A program made the translations under genes and the position numbers. Positions 47,946 through 61,323 of a stretch of DNA of 64,000 nucleotides are shown here, piece after piece (positions within the stretch are counted from its first letter, which is position 1; every line of letters starts with the position of its first letter). Below the pieces are notes generated by a model. The model searched no databases. It was not told where the DNA came from and saw only the letters and a program-made list of their open reading frames with translations. The stretch spans positions 51,989,733 through 52,053,732 of the forward strand of contig NC_068571.1 of assembly GCF_025698545.1 (NCBI RefSeq). The letters are read 5' to 3'. This DNA comes from Gossypium raimondii (lineage: Eukaryota > Streptophyta > Magnoliopsida > Malvales > Malvaceae).

Positions 47946-49157
47946 TCAAAGGTTATATCAATGTTGTGTCCAAAAAGAATCACTTCTTTGTTTGTTCTCT
48001 CTCCACGCCCTCTTTGAGAACTTCCATGTTGTAATAATGGCGCCCTTTTTAATCTCATTATTATTAAAGCAAAAATAATTTATAAAAAATATATAAAATT
48101 AAGATATTAAAGAACTTGACGTCATAACTTCAAGTTGTTTCATTTGTAATTTAAATTATTTTTTTTATAAATTTTATATTTTCAATATTTTTATAATAAT
48201 ATTTAATATTTTTAAATACGAAACCATAAAAACCATAATTACAGTCTGTTAGGTGAAGTCGAAATTCTTTTGAGATGATGCTAGAATTAAATTGTATATT
48301 TTTACGATATCAAAAGTAAAATTTCATCATTTTAACAGGATATATTTTATAATTTTAAAAGATTAAATCAATTTTTTTCTCATTTTAGGTGGATATGTAA
48401 TTTTACTATATACTAATTAAATTCTTTAAAATTATAAAATAACTAAATATAAAATTTTTCATTTTAGGGAGGACCGAATCCCTTGACTACACCTCTGAAT
48501 CTTAAATTAAATAGAACAGTAATTAAAACTCTTATCAAACACCCGTTTAAAGAGTATTATTCCTATCCCTGCCCTTAATACTGTGCATATATTATTATAT
48601 TATCTTTCTTTGTCCTTCCTTTAAAATCCCACCATTTAATAATCTCTTCTGTCTGCAACTTGTCAACTACAGCAATGGCTTTACCTTTACCTTTAATCCA
48701 CCACCATTTACTGTTTTACTTTCATTTTCCTTTGGTGTAATTCTCATTATAGTCCCTCTTAAAATTTAATCATTTAACTTTAATTCTTTACGTTTATGAT
48801 ACCATTTGAATTGATAGCACAATTAGCTCTTCCTATTAAAGTTATAATGTATAATATATTTTTACAATTATTTGTAGGGCTGAAGCTAAAATTTGGTATT
48901 GGAGAGTCAAAATAAAATTTTAAAATTTGTGGAGACCAAAGGTAAAAAATTATTTTAAAATATTTTAAATATTGAATACTTAATAATTGTGAGGGACTAA
49001 AATTGGTATTATTTTATTTAACCTTAGGAACCATATGGAAATCTAGTCAATCCTTTCCAGCAAATAATAAATTTATATCACAATCCAATCCTTAAAATTA
49101 ATTTCAAAATCACACGTAATTTAGATTCATTAATAACATTATCAAATCGGAAAAAAA
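47946..49157. other. Intergenic DNA including a distal copy of AGG3 upstream sequence
   Basis: Mostly AT-rich. At about 48640-48730 lies a strip (TCTGCAACTTGTCAACTACAG then CCACCACCATTTACTG) that is similar to the strip just upstream of the AGG3-type gene at 49915-49985 (TCTGCAACTTCACAAACTAC then CCACCGCCATTTTACCG). No gene is seen. Confidence 0.5.
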
Positions 49158-49818
49158 GTAAATTACACGGGTAGTTATTCAATTATTGATAAATTTTATT
49201 TAGTCAATTAATTATGAAAAGTTAAAAATAGTCATCAACTATTCAATTTTTTTCTTTTTGGTCACCGATTGTTAAATTACTAATGGAAAGATGACTTGAA
49301 AGCTTATAAAATTGACATAATAATAACTTTAACCTTTAATATTTATGTCAAATTAGTCTTGATTCCAAAAATAAGTGTAATTTGGTTTTTTTTCAGTTTT
49401 ACTTTTATTTGATATTAAGGGTTTGTTTTAAAGAATGAGAAAAGATGAAAATTATATCTTGGATTTTGGGTGTTCCACTTTTCGTATATTCGATCAAATT
49501 TAGTTGATAGATTTAATATTTTTAGCTTTTAGGTGAAAAGTTAAAAAGAAAAGACCAAATTACACAATTTGTAAACATTGAGGATTAATTTTTTAGAATC
49601 AAGATTAAATTGACACAAAGTTATAAGTGTTGAGGATTAAAATTTCTATTATGTCAATTTTAAAAGTTGTTACATTATCTTTTCATTAACCATTTAACGG
49701 TTGGTGACCAAACAAAACAAAAATCGAATAGTTGAGTAATTACTTTGTAACTATTCATAGTTAAGTGACCAAAAAAGAAACTTACCAATAGTTGGGTGAC
49801 TAAAAGTTTAGTTTTCCC
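49158..49818. mobile_element. Large foldback MITE, about 660 bp
   Basis: Long complementary arms of roughly 200 bp or more: left TTTTTGGTCACCGATTGTTAA pairs with right AACGGTTGGTGACCAAACA, and left AAATTGACATAATAATAACT pairs with right AATTTCTATTATGTCAATTT. The outer arms ACTATTGGTAAGTTTC-like (right, complement) and ATTATTGATAAATTTTATTT (left) pair more loosely. Exact ends and target duplication are not resolved. Confidence 0.6.
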
Positions 49819-50192
49819 CAAAAAATTCAAATTACGAGAAATTACAATAGAAAGATTAAATATCAAAGTTTTAATATAATAGAGGGACTAAAAAAAAATT
49901 AGCCCCTTTAATCTTTTCTTCTGCAACTTCACAAACTACAGCAAAATCTTTAACTTTTAACTGTAACCCACCGCCATTTTACCGCTGAGTCTTTTTATTT
50001 CTGGGTCGTAATTATCCTTGTCAGAATACCTTAATTTCTGCCTCTGCCACTCTCAAAATGCCATTTTTTTTTCTGGGTTTCCAACTTTTCGTATTAGTCT
50101 TCACGCCTAATGTCATTTGCACCTCTTTGTTTGTTTCTCATTATTAGTTATTAACCTTTTTGCTTTTGGAAGGGGTGGCCGGAAAATCATCA

Positions 50193-50366
50193 ATGGCGGC
50201 CGGGTCCGGTGGTTCTTTGTCTCTGCCGCCACCATGTCCGAAATCGCCGCCGGAGTATCCGGATTTGTATGGGAAACGAAGGGAAACAGCGAAGGTTCAA
50301 ATGCTTGAAAGAGAAATTAGCTTTCTTGAGGTGTGTGTGTGTTTTTTTAAATGTTTGGGTTTGCTT

Positions 50367-50397
<31 letters not shown>

Positions 50398-52010
50398 GTA
50401 TGCATAAATTGCTTAATGTTATGTGTTTTTTTAATGGATTATGATAATAAAAATTGGAACTTGAAAAAATTGTAACTTTGATAGTGCAAATTTGTAAGAT
50501 TTTTAGGTTCACTGTTTTATATTATTGTCTTTAATGTCATGTTTGATTCAAAATCTTACAACTTTGGAACTGTTACTGATAACGCGATGGTAGAGCTTTA
50601 GGCATGATGGGGTTCGAACCCCATGACCTCTAGCATACCATAAGCAAAGTGTTTCTTCTATTCAAGAATCCAAGTATAAGCGCCTTTACGATACTTTTAT
50701 CCACTGAAAGAGGGTTATTGTTTTGTTGTTCATATATTTAGGTTACTCTTTGAAATATACCTATTTGAAATTCTGTTACGGATAGAACATAATCCGATGA
50801 AGGACTTCCGTTGCCGATGTATGCCGACTTGTAGAAAGCGTTCATCGTTTTTAAGTTAATCATTCTCGTATGAAATCTTTTGATTGCATACTAAAATGTT
50901 TGTTTTACATTCTTGTTTTCGAGCAGGTCGAGTTAAAATCGGTCGAAGGTCTCCAACATGCTTCGAGCTGCTGCAAAGAGTATGCATAATTTTTCGTAAT
51001 TTCCTCGAAATAGTTCATCCTTTCATTTGAATATTTTGGTTTATGCATTGCTAATTCCATAACAGGGTTACGGACTTTGTGACAACAAATTCAGATCCTC
51101 TTATACCTACGTAAGAACACAACTCGCCGTTATTTTGCTCGAATTTTTTGTTTAATGTTTAGAAGAGGATGTAAGAAGCTTTATACTTTTGCTTGCTGTC
51201 CCTTCAAAGCAGAAATCGGAAGAATCGGAAATCATGTCGCCTTTGGAAGTGGCTTTGGTATCGATTCCTTATTCCTTTGTTGGTTAAAGTACCATAGAAG
51301 TCCCTGTACTAGGATATAAGTTGCATTTTATCCCTTTACTCAGAAAATGAATAAATTAGTCTCTATATGTTATAGTTTTTACTATTAAAAATTGATTATG
51401 AGGTACACATGGCATGCCATGTATCATTATCGGTTATTCCGTCAATCACACTAGTTTTTAACTGTACAAATAGATGAAAATTTTAACAGAAAAGATCAAT
51501 TTGCTCTTTTATCTGAGACTAATTTGCCCATTTTTTTAGTGTAGAGGACAAAATGCAATCTTGACTCCTAGTAAAAGTGCTTCCATAGTACTTTATTATT
51601 CCTTGTTTAGAGTTTAGGGTTTTATGTCATGACTTCCATTCTTTTGCAGCGGAATACCCTGTTTTAACTTGTCGATGATTTGCTGTTGCTGTTATTCCAA
51701 GTGCTCTTGCCATTTGACATGCCGGCCGTGCTATAACTGTATTGATATGTGCGACTGTAGTTTATGTAAATGTAACTCATGTAACTGCAATTCATGTTTA
51801 AACTGTTGCACGAATCCGCGATGGCGGTGTTGCTCTTGTCCTAAATCACAATGCTGCGGGAACATCTCGTGCGGCAAAAACTGTTGCATTTTTCGGTTTC
51901 CTTCGTGCATGGACCGATGTTGCAGATGGAAATGTTGTCCTAAATGTCCGAAGATACGTCTTTGTTGTTGTACAAAAAACTGTTGTAACCCATGCTGTTT
52001 TTTGTTTTAA
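50193..52010 (+). CDS. AGG3: Type C heterotrimeric G-protein gamma subunit with Cys-rich tail (AGG3/GS3 type)
   Basis: Five exons: 50193-50330, 50927-50979, 51066-51110, 51213-51257 and 51650-52010; 213 aa (Arabidopsis AGG3 about 251, rice GS3 about 232). The N-terminus is Gly/Ser/Pro-rich, then the G-gamma domain: CPKSPPEYPDLYGKRRETAK, a short coiled coil VQMLEREISFLE, VELKSVEGLQ, VTDFVTTNSDPLIPT and the basic NRKNRKSCRLWKWLCG link. The final exon encodes about 41 Cys in about 120 residues. It pairs with G-beta at the plasma membrane; in Arabidopsis and rice these genes set organ and seed size and the Cys tail modulates stability and dominance. The start (MAAGSGGSLS) was chosen by family length; an upstream in-frame Met exists at 50160. 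The first donor lies at the head of a (GT)n tract, intron 1 has (TA)n and a tRNA-like relic, and intron 4 holds a MITE. Confidence 0.95.
50586..50640. repeat. tRNA- or SINE-like relic in AGG3 intron 1
   Basis: GGTTCGAACCC at about 50618-50628 is a perfect box B, framed by a GGGG/CCCC stem. GATGGTAGAGCTTTAGG about 30 bp before resembles a box A. A full cloverleaf cannot be folded, so this looks like the head of an old SINE or a tRNA fragment rather than a working tRNA gene. Box B is palindromic, so the strand is uncertain. Confidence 0.4.
51283..51594. mobile_element. MITE of the GTAAAAGTACCATGGAGG family in AGG3 intron 4
   Basis: Left arm TTAAAGTACCATAGAAGTCC; right arm complement AAAGTACTATGGAAGC. 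Inner arms TTTACTCAGAAAATGAATAA and GCCCATTTTTTTAGTG pair. It makes up most of the 392-bp intron and is 50-60 bp from both splice sites. Confidence 0.8.
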
Positions 52011-52823
52011 TAATACTAAATGCAAGTTTCGGGCTTAATTTTTGATCCTGTTAATCACAATTAAGTCACAAAGTGGTCCAGTATTTCCTTATGCGTTTAA
52101 TAATTACATATAATTGGACAAATTGGCGGGGGCTTGGATCATTTTAGGTCGGTGTTATTTTGCATTCTCAAGTTGAATTTTTATGAATTGAAGCCAAATG
52201 GTATTGGTTAAATTTTGTTATTTATCCATGTATTATACGTAAAATCACGATATGCTTTTAGAATTTTAAATTCAAAATTTAATAGAGCAAACATATTATC
52301 ACATCTGTAATACCATATTAATTTATTATTTTCACTAATACAAAACTAATAGCAAAATTTAATTGCTGCTGTTCGATCAAAATTAAAAATTTAAAATTTT
52401 AAAAATACAAAGATTAAATTACAATTACGTAAGATACAATATCTAATAGCATAATTTGACCTTTTGTATTTTGTCATTCAAATGACGCCGTAGTTGACTC
52501 ATTTCTGAGTTTAAACAATTTCTAATTTTATCATTTTCGGATTTCGGATTCGAAGCTTGGTTCAGGTCAGAATTAACATACTTAGTTGCATGGATTTAGG
52601 TATTGATGATTCAAGCTTTGAATAATTCACATAAAATTTTAGCAGATTACAGTCAGTGCAAAGCAAATTCCAAATACCTAATTCATAAATCCAAATGTTT
52701 TCCAAAAAAAGTTTAAAGCAGCTGCAGTAGAATCAACAGAAACCTGAAGAAAATATGTAAATCTTCTTGCACACCGTACTTGGAAAGGTAAGTGGATTCA
52801 ACTGATAAAACAGTCCAAAAGAT
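52011..52823. other. Interval between convergent AGG3 and RBX1 genes
   Basis: It contains the AGG3 3' UTR (from 52011), a shortened GTTAAATTCTG-family MITE at about 52206-52461 (left GGTTAAATTTTGTTATTTAT, right complement AAATTATGCTATTAGATA) and, to the right, the likely RBX1 3' UTR on the minus strand. Confidence 0.55.
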
Positions 52824-54699
<1,876 letters not shown>

Positions 54700-56474
54700 G
54701 GCGGGGTTGAAAAACCGTGAAGGAGAGGGTGTTGCTTTTCTTGGTGCTTTAGTTTTTGGGGGAAATGGTAGAGAAGAAACCACGCGCCAATTAGAACGAG
54801 CGTGTTTTTAGGTATAAATTGAAAAAAATTATGACGACATCCTGTCTGCATTGGTTTAGTCTATTGAAATCAAATAAGTTGCTAAAAAAAATTAAAAATT
54901 ATAAAATTCGGTTGAATCAATTTTTAGTTCAGTTCAAGGCTAAATAAGTAATATATATTGAATTTTTTTTTAATTGGTGAAATAGGTTTTTTTTTTAAGA
55001 TTTAAAGAAATAGGCTGATTTTTCGAGAGAGAGAGAAAAAAAGGCTTCTAATTGGGCGCACTTTCTACATAGTTGGCGATGAATGAGCTTTTTGCTGATA
55101 TATTAGGGAAAATTCGCCCATCTAGACGCGTTTTCTTTAAAATTTTCAAAAAACGCTTCTAATTAGATGTGCATTCTTGACATGTCAGCAGAATTTTACC
55201 AAGCTAGATATGCTTTCACAATCTCTCTTCAAAATCAATTTATTTCTCTAAATCTCGAAAAAAAACGACCTATTTGACCGATTAACAAAAAAAGAGAGAC
55301 ATATATTGCTTATTTAGCTTCAATTCAATCAATATATACCAATTTGTAAGTTTCATCTCTTTTTAGATTGATATTGAGTCGATTTCCAACTCTATTGATT
55401 GATTTAATTCTGCAAAATTTAATTTTTTTAAACATATACGAGAAAGTGAATCAATAATTTTAGATTATTTAAAAGAATTAATGTATATTTTAATCCTTAA
55501 ATTTGATAATTTATCTTTAGTTGATATTTAAATTATTTTGGACTTAGATGCAAACATGGAAATTGTTAAATAAGTTAGCAAATTTATTGGTACATTGCTA
55601 ATTTCGTACAGTCTATAAAATTGTGCTATGTGTCTTAAAATTTACAAACTATCTAAATTTCATTTAAATTTGGATTAAAGTAACATTTAGTTTATGAATT
55701 TATCTACTTTTTGATCTTGTCTTTGAGTTTCGTTGGTTCAGTATCGAAATTTGGCTTCTTCTTTTTTTAATTTTGTTCTTGAATTTAGAATTTGTTAAGG
55801 TATGATGACATATCATTCTAAAATTATGTCATGTCATCACTTGAAATTTTAAATAAAATCTAAATTTTAGATTAAATTAAAATATTGCTTTATTTTTATT
55901 TTTTATTTTTATTTTTGCTTTTTAATAATTATTGGAAAACAAAATAACTTTTTATTAAATAAAATCACAATGAAAAACAAAATTATAACCAATCAATAAA
56001 AGAAAAACCTAGAAATTCAACCGTGGTTAATAGGCTAATAGCCATGCTTAGAAAAAAGTTTTATTTTTGGGATTTATATTTTAATTAAAGAATAAAAAGA
56101 AAGGGTTAATATAATTTTTATCTTTTGGTATTTATATTGCTTTCTTATTTATTTATTTTGGAATTTGTCAATTAGGTTATTTTAGGAGAAATTATTTTGT
56201 AGACTCTTCCACCACATTATTTATGGTTCATTTCTAATTATTTAATGGCATTTCAACAATTTTTTTCATGTCATTGATACATAATTTTGGTAAATTTTTT
56301 ACCCCGAACTCGAACTCTAAACCCGATTTAAAGTTCGAGATTCGAGATTTGAATTTTGGGTAAAAATTTTATTAAAATGTTATTAAATAATTAGAAAGAG
56401 ACCATAAATTTCTACTATTTTAGTCTCCAAAATTAAAAAATTATAAAAATTTTATCGCTTAAAAATTTAGTTTT
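54700..56474. other. RBX1 upstream region and AT-rich DNA with a foldback element
   Basis: The RBX1 leader and promoter occupy the first 150 bp or so. A foldback MITE lies at about 54939-55318: left GCTAAATAAGTAATATAT, then AATTGGTGAAATAGG; right, in complement, GCTAAATAAGCAATATAT, then AATCGGTCAAATAGG. Possible 9-bp flanks TTCAGTTCA and TTCAATTCA match at 8 of 9. The inside has CGCTTCTAATT/GGGCGCACTTTC phrases. From 55320 on, only AT-rich sequence. Confidence 0.6.
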
Positions 56475-56592
56475 AGCAAGGTTCCCCTTCAGTTCCGCCG
56501 TAGAAACATTGGGCCTCCCAGGATGCAAAACATCAATGATGAATTGTTTCCTGGAAAGGAGCCTGTTCGTCATGAACTTCCTTCTCCGCCAT
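56475..56592 (-). pseudogene. RPS24: Truncated 40S ribosomal protein eS24 (RPS24) pseudogene
   Basis: On the minus strand, from the ATG at 56592: MAEK, then after a gap of about seven codons that also shifts the frame, [19 protein letters not shown] and [16 protein letters not shown], ending at 56475. Plant eS24 reads [24 protein letters not shown] then the same text (from memory). The match stops abruptly where AT-rich DNA begins (position of KEKLARMYEV), so the last three quarters of the gene is missing. No intron is visible in the matched part. It is a fragment, either from a truncated retrocopy or a broken duplicate. Confidence 0.85.
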
Positions 56593-56960
56593 GGCTAAGC
56601 AAAAATCTTCCTCCTGGGCCCTGGTTCCTTTCTTGGTTTCGACACAGCGGCAGCAGCTCACCTTTCTCCACTTCTAATCACCAGAAACTAGCAAAAATGA
56701 AAACTCACTCGGTTCCATAGCTTATGGGGTTAAGCTTAACAACAAGAGATGCCACTAATGATACGAGTCCGAATGGCAATGGCCTTCATCACAAAAAAAT
56801 AGCCACTAGGCTAAGGCGGCGATGATGGAAGAAACTAACGAAGATAATGTGAATCAGATGAAGATGGGATACTGAGGATAAAATCTGAATGGAATGATTT
56901 CAAGATGGGCTGACGTGCAAAAACGTTGCTTCTGTGGCATAATTTTGATTAATTTTAGTT
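56593..56960. other. GC-richer strip next to the eS24 fragment
   Basis: Base composition stays near 45-50 percent GC until about 56940, in contrast with the flanks, so it probably arrived together with the eS24 fragment (upstream leader on the minus strand). Frames on either strand are short. I recognise no protein in it. Confidence 0.4.
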
Positions 56961-57000
56961 TATACAATTTTCAAATTAAACGATATTAATAAAACCTGTT

Positions 57001-57380
57001 TGGTTAAATTCTGTTATTAGTCTTGTATTATACATTAAGTTGTAGATTTAGTTCACTCTCCAATTGGATCATTCTTAATTACTATATTTCTCGGATTTCA
57101 AAATTTCAGTCCTATTACAAACGATAATCGTAAAATCTATTAATTAAACTTTTGTGAGTAATATATAAAAATAACAGGCTAATATAACATTACACGTGTG
57201 ATGATATGGTTGTCACATCAAATCTTGAAAATAGTAAAACTTAATGAATTTAATAGTTACCATTTAGTTATGTGTAATTCTAAAATTCTAAAGTACCGTG
57301 ATAGAAAATAACTACATTAAATTACAATGACTAAATCTACAATTTATGCACATTACAAGTGCTAATAGCATAATTTAATT
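57001..57380. mobile_element. MITE of the GTTAAATTCTGYTATTAGTC family, 380 bp
   Basis: Left arm GGTTAAATTCTGTTATTAGT, then GTTGTAGATTTAGT; right arm GACTAAATCTACAATTTATG and CTAATAGCATAATTTAAT, the complement. The middle has AACAGGCTAATATAACATTA. This is the clearest family member in the window. Confidence 0.75.
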
Positions 57381-57480
57381 TTTGATAAACGACATTTCAT
57401 TGCAAGTATTTGGTTAATTAGACTAGGCATATATAGACATAAAAGTTAATTTTTTATTAAAATATCAACCGGGTGCAATG

Positions 57481-57600
57481 ATAAGGCACATTGTATTCTT
57501 AATGGGAGACGTAAGTTCGAACATTGGGGACAACATTGTTGAGAGAGACAACCCCAAACATGAACCATAAAATGAACATGAAAAATACTACATATTTAAA
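57481..57600 (+). repeat. tRNA-derived SINE-like sequence
   Basis: GGTGCAATGATAAGGCACAT (about 57473-57492) resembles an RNA polymerase III box A, and AAGTTCGAACATT about 33 bp later resembles box B. The tail is AT-rich. The spacing fits a tRNA-related SINE head. A neighbouring strip (57905-58010) has AAACCCGTATCATC-like text and may be a second relic. Confidence 0.45.
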
Positions 57601-60411
57601 ACACTTCAAGTCCATTTCGAGCTAGCATTTTCAATTTACATTTTAGCTCTCATAAAATTATACAAAATAATTTCACTCCCTAGAAAAATTTTTTGATTTC
57701 GCCCCTAAACATCACATAACATATTTAAAATAAGTAGATCAAAATTTAAATATATTTCATGTCAAATTCAAGCTAACATTTTTAAGTTAAGAAAAGAGGT
57801 TGCAAATGACGAGATTCAAATCTCTTAAACACGTTGGATGTCGTCTTTTTTAAAGCCATAGTTGTTTGAATCAATTGGACTAAATCTTGAGTTCGATTAT
57901 TTTTTTATCATTATAATATCAAGAAGCGGATTACAGAATTTAAACCCGTATCATCTAAATTTCAAATAAAAACTTTAACTTTAACCCAAAGATGTTAATG
58001 TTATGATAATAAAAAATATTGAAGGTTGAATTTTAGTGGTTGAGAAAATGCCAGACCTTGAATTACCAAAGAAACTTTCAACACCCATAATAAAAATAAT
58101 TAATAAACAGGACACATTATGAATTTTATTTTATTTGTAAACTACTTTTTAAATAATTTTATTATAAATTCGATCATATTTATTTTTTAACATAATGTTT
58201 AAAACTACTCATAACCTTACCCTAACCTATAAATAAGAAGATAATGCATTTCAAAGACACTTAAATCTACGTATTCTGTATTGACAATAAAGCCTATGCC
58301 AATCAACTTAAAACTCAATCGATATATATGAAGTAAAATTTTATACTCATTATATTAAATAATATTATTAAATGCATTAGAGTTAAAAATTTCTTTATGT
58401 TTTTTAAATTTAATTTAAATTTTAAATAATTTAAAATAGTTGATAATGTGAAAATTTAAATTGTCCTATAACACAATTTATAACAGTTTCTTAAGTAAAA
58501 TTAAAATTTTACTATCAAATAAATATTTGAATTTTAAATTCACAGATACAGTGATTTCAAGCCGGTAAAAGTTACCGCGTTAAAAAGATTATCTTGAGGA
58601 TAAAATCGTAATTTGCGAATGATATCTAAAGTTGAACTAATTTTTGTTTTCATCATAAAATATAATAATTATAATATTTTATTAAAATAAAATACTAAAT
58701 ATTAAATGTTATTATTTGATAGTCTATAATGTACTTTTTTTTATTCCACAAGCAATGTTAAAAATTGTCACGTGTTTTTTCTAATATTTTATTATAATAT
58801 TTAATTGCAAGCAACATGTGAAATATTTTTTAATATAACATGAAATATTTAAAACTATAAATTTAATGGTGAGAAACTTTTAAAATGAGAGTCATGAGAA
58901 TCGAATGATATTAGTCATTAGATCAAAATAAATAATTTTAAGCCTTAAATTTTATATTTATCTTACCTTATTATAATAATACCAACAACACCCAATAAAC
59001 TGGAATGAAAAGCGAGGGTGGTATTAAGATTAATCAATTTGGGGATTAGGTACTTGTTTTTCTTGATTGAAATGGTTGACCAATTTTTTCAATCAAGAAA
59101 AATAAGTATCTAATATTCAATTTGATTAATCTTAATAACCCTACTTACGATGCCAATTTTTTCTCCTAAGACTTCAACTGCACGGTATAAAAAGAGAGAA
59201 AAATCGGTGTTGTTAGTTTTTTTAATAAAGTAATATAAATACAAAATCCAATGTTTAAAACCATTTATTTTAATGTAATAGTTAAGATAATTTTAATTCT
59301 TACTATTGTCATTATAAAAATTCTCATTATAATTTTTTTTAACAATCTTATTATAGGTTCTGATCATATATATATTTTTTATACAATATCTAGAACTATT
59401 CATAGTCCCTCCCAACCTATAAATAGGAGGATAATACACTTCAACGTCCTCGAATCTACATCCTCCTGTATTAACAAAAATATCCATGCCAATCGAGTTA
59501 TTATTACATAAAATTTACAAAATAAAAAATGCAATTATTGATTTTTTTTTCTTCAAAATATTAAAATTTATTGGATTTTATCAAATTTTAGGAAGAAGAA
59601 AAAAAAATCAATCATAGCCGTCCACGTTAGACAAAAAAGTCTGACCACAACCTAGGACAACAAAGTTTGGTCACTTGCCCCTAGTTTTCTTTATTCCTAT
59701 AAGCCAGAAATACCTTTATCCAGATCATCCTCTATATTCTTTTATTTCTTTTTTTGTTTTGGTCTAATATTATTTTAATCCCTCTACTATGTTAACATTT
59801 ATAATTTCTTCTTTTAGGCCTAATTTTTTGTTTTAATCCTTTTACTGTGCTAAAATTTGAAAATTTTTACACCATTTGATTCTTCTACTTTTATAATATT
59901 GTTATTAAAGTTAAGATATGCTAGTAGTCTTTGTACATGTATAGAATTTGAGATTTAATCCATGTACTTTAAAAGTTAAAATTTCAATCCTCCTACTTTT
60001 CAATTTAAAACCCAATTCCAATTATTATCATTATCCGTAGTTTCTATCAAAATTTGTTATTCATCATGTTTATTTTCTATCAATTATATTTAGTAGCATA
60101 TGAAAATAGCCTAATCAAAATTCCAAGTTGATAAATTTTGATGAAAATACTTACGAGTTTAATAGTTGGATTGAGATCTTTAAATAAAAAAGTAGGAAAA
60201 AAGCAATGACATGAAATTTTTTATTACTAGTTAGTCGCAAAGTCAAGCCACGTGAAAATCCAATTAATCAATAATAAATTTACATATCAATTGTATACTT
60301 AAAAGCTATTTTGAAAAGAAAAAAAATCTAAATCGGCACTTTGATTTACAATGATTAATAGTATTATCAATTTGGACCTACTAATAACATTATTAAAGTA
60401 GATGATTAAAT
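57601..60411. other. AT-rich intergenic DNA with repeat debris
   Basis: No gene is supported. Two similar strips near 58210-58290 and 59390-59480 share CAACCTATAAATAGGAGGAT and TCCTGTATTAACAA-like text, a dispersed duplication of about 90 bp. CTACTATG-group MITE fragments lie at 59760-60410. A palindromic pair TTGATTGAAATGGTTGACCA / TTTTTTCAATCAAGAAAAAT sits around 59060-59110. Confidence 0.5.
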
Positions 60412-60809
60412 TAGGTCAAAATTTGTTATTAGTTCCTATACCATGCATAAGTTGCGAATTTGGCATCGATACTCTTATTTCATCATTTTTAGTTGTTGTA
60501 CTTTTTGAAATTTAAAATTTCAGTTCTAAACCAAATAGTAACTATCATATGCATTAAGTCAAAATTTGCAATTAATAAAATTTTACGTGACAAATATATT
60601 ATCATATGTGTAATGCCATGTTAGCTTGTTGTTTTCACATTACTTACAAAAAATGCCAAGCCATTGTAGTTAATGTATTCATCTGCTACCATTTGAGTTA
60701 GAAATTAGAATTTCAAATTGAAAAGTATAGGATTAAAAAGATCAAATTGGAGAGTAAAGACTAAATACATAACTTATGCATAGTAAGAGTCTAATAGCAA
60801 AATTTGACA
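60412..60809. mobile_element. MITE of the GTTAAATTCTGYTATTAGTC family
   Basis: Left arm GTCAAAATTTGTTATTAGTT and ATGCATAAGTTGCGAATTTG; right arm ACTAAATACATAACTTATGC and CTAATAGCAAAATTTGAC. A second partial right half follows at about 60812-60955. Confidence 0.7.
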
Positions 60810-60955
60810 TAACAAATTTAATTGCTATCGTTTGGGTCGGACTAGCATTTCAAAATCCAAAAAATTATATAACGACTAAAATTGACCAAATTAGAGTATA
60901 TAGGATAAATCTGCAACGTACGTACAATACAATGACTAGTAACAAAATTTGACCA

Positions 60956-61323
60956 TTGAATCATAGTAGATTAAAGTAGAGGATTAAATCGTAAATTGTA
61001 GTATAATATATGGACTAAGATAAAAATTAGACCATTTTCCCAAGGTTTCCAACAAAAGGAATTTTCCATCAAGATAATGCTTCCCCATCTTCAAAATTAG
61101 AGTCGGTTGAGTATTAAATTATTCAAAACTTTAGTATAAAATTGTCTTTGGGGTTTATTTATTTTTTCAATATTTATTTTATTTTCTCTCTCTGTTATCA
61201 ACAATGGGTGAAATATGGCTTCTCCATGTGCACTTTACTAGATTTTAATAAGTACCCGATTGCTTTTTACACTCCCCTTAGCTTAGCTTTCTTTGTGATC
61301 TTTTCATTTTTTCTCCAAAAACG
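60956..61323. promoter_or_regulatory. OXS3-like gene upstream region
   Basis: AT-rich to about 61190, then mixed sequence with pyrimidine tracts (TTCTCTCTCTCTG near 61180) before the ATG at 61324. The stretch from about 61190 is the likely 5' UTR. No single TATA box stands out. Confidence 0.4.

Noticed and set aside
50586-50640. A tRNA gene in AGG3 intron 1
   Set aside because: Box B is perfect but the acceptor, D and anticodon stems cannot be formed.
51669-52010. Cys-rich open frame as a separate metallothionein or Cys-rich peptide gene
   Set aside because: It joins in phase with four upstream exons to give a G-gamma type C protein; the ATG at 51669 is internal.
56523-56720. 65-residue plus-strand open frame as a gene
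   Set aside because: It is the antisense of the eS24 fragment and leader.
59251-59511. 86-residue Ile-rich open frame
   Set aside because: AT-driven frame, no recognised domain.
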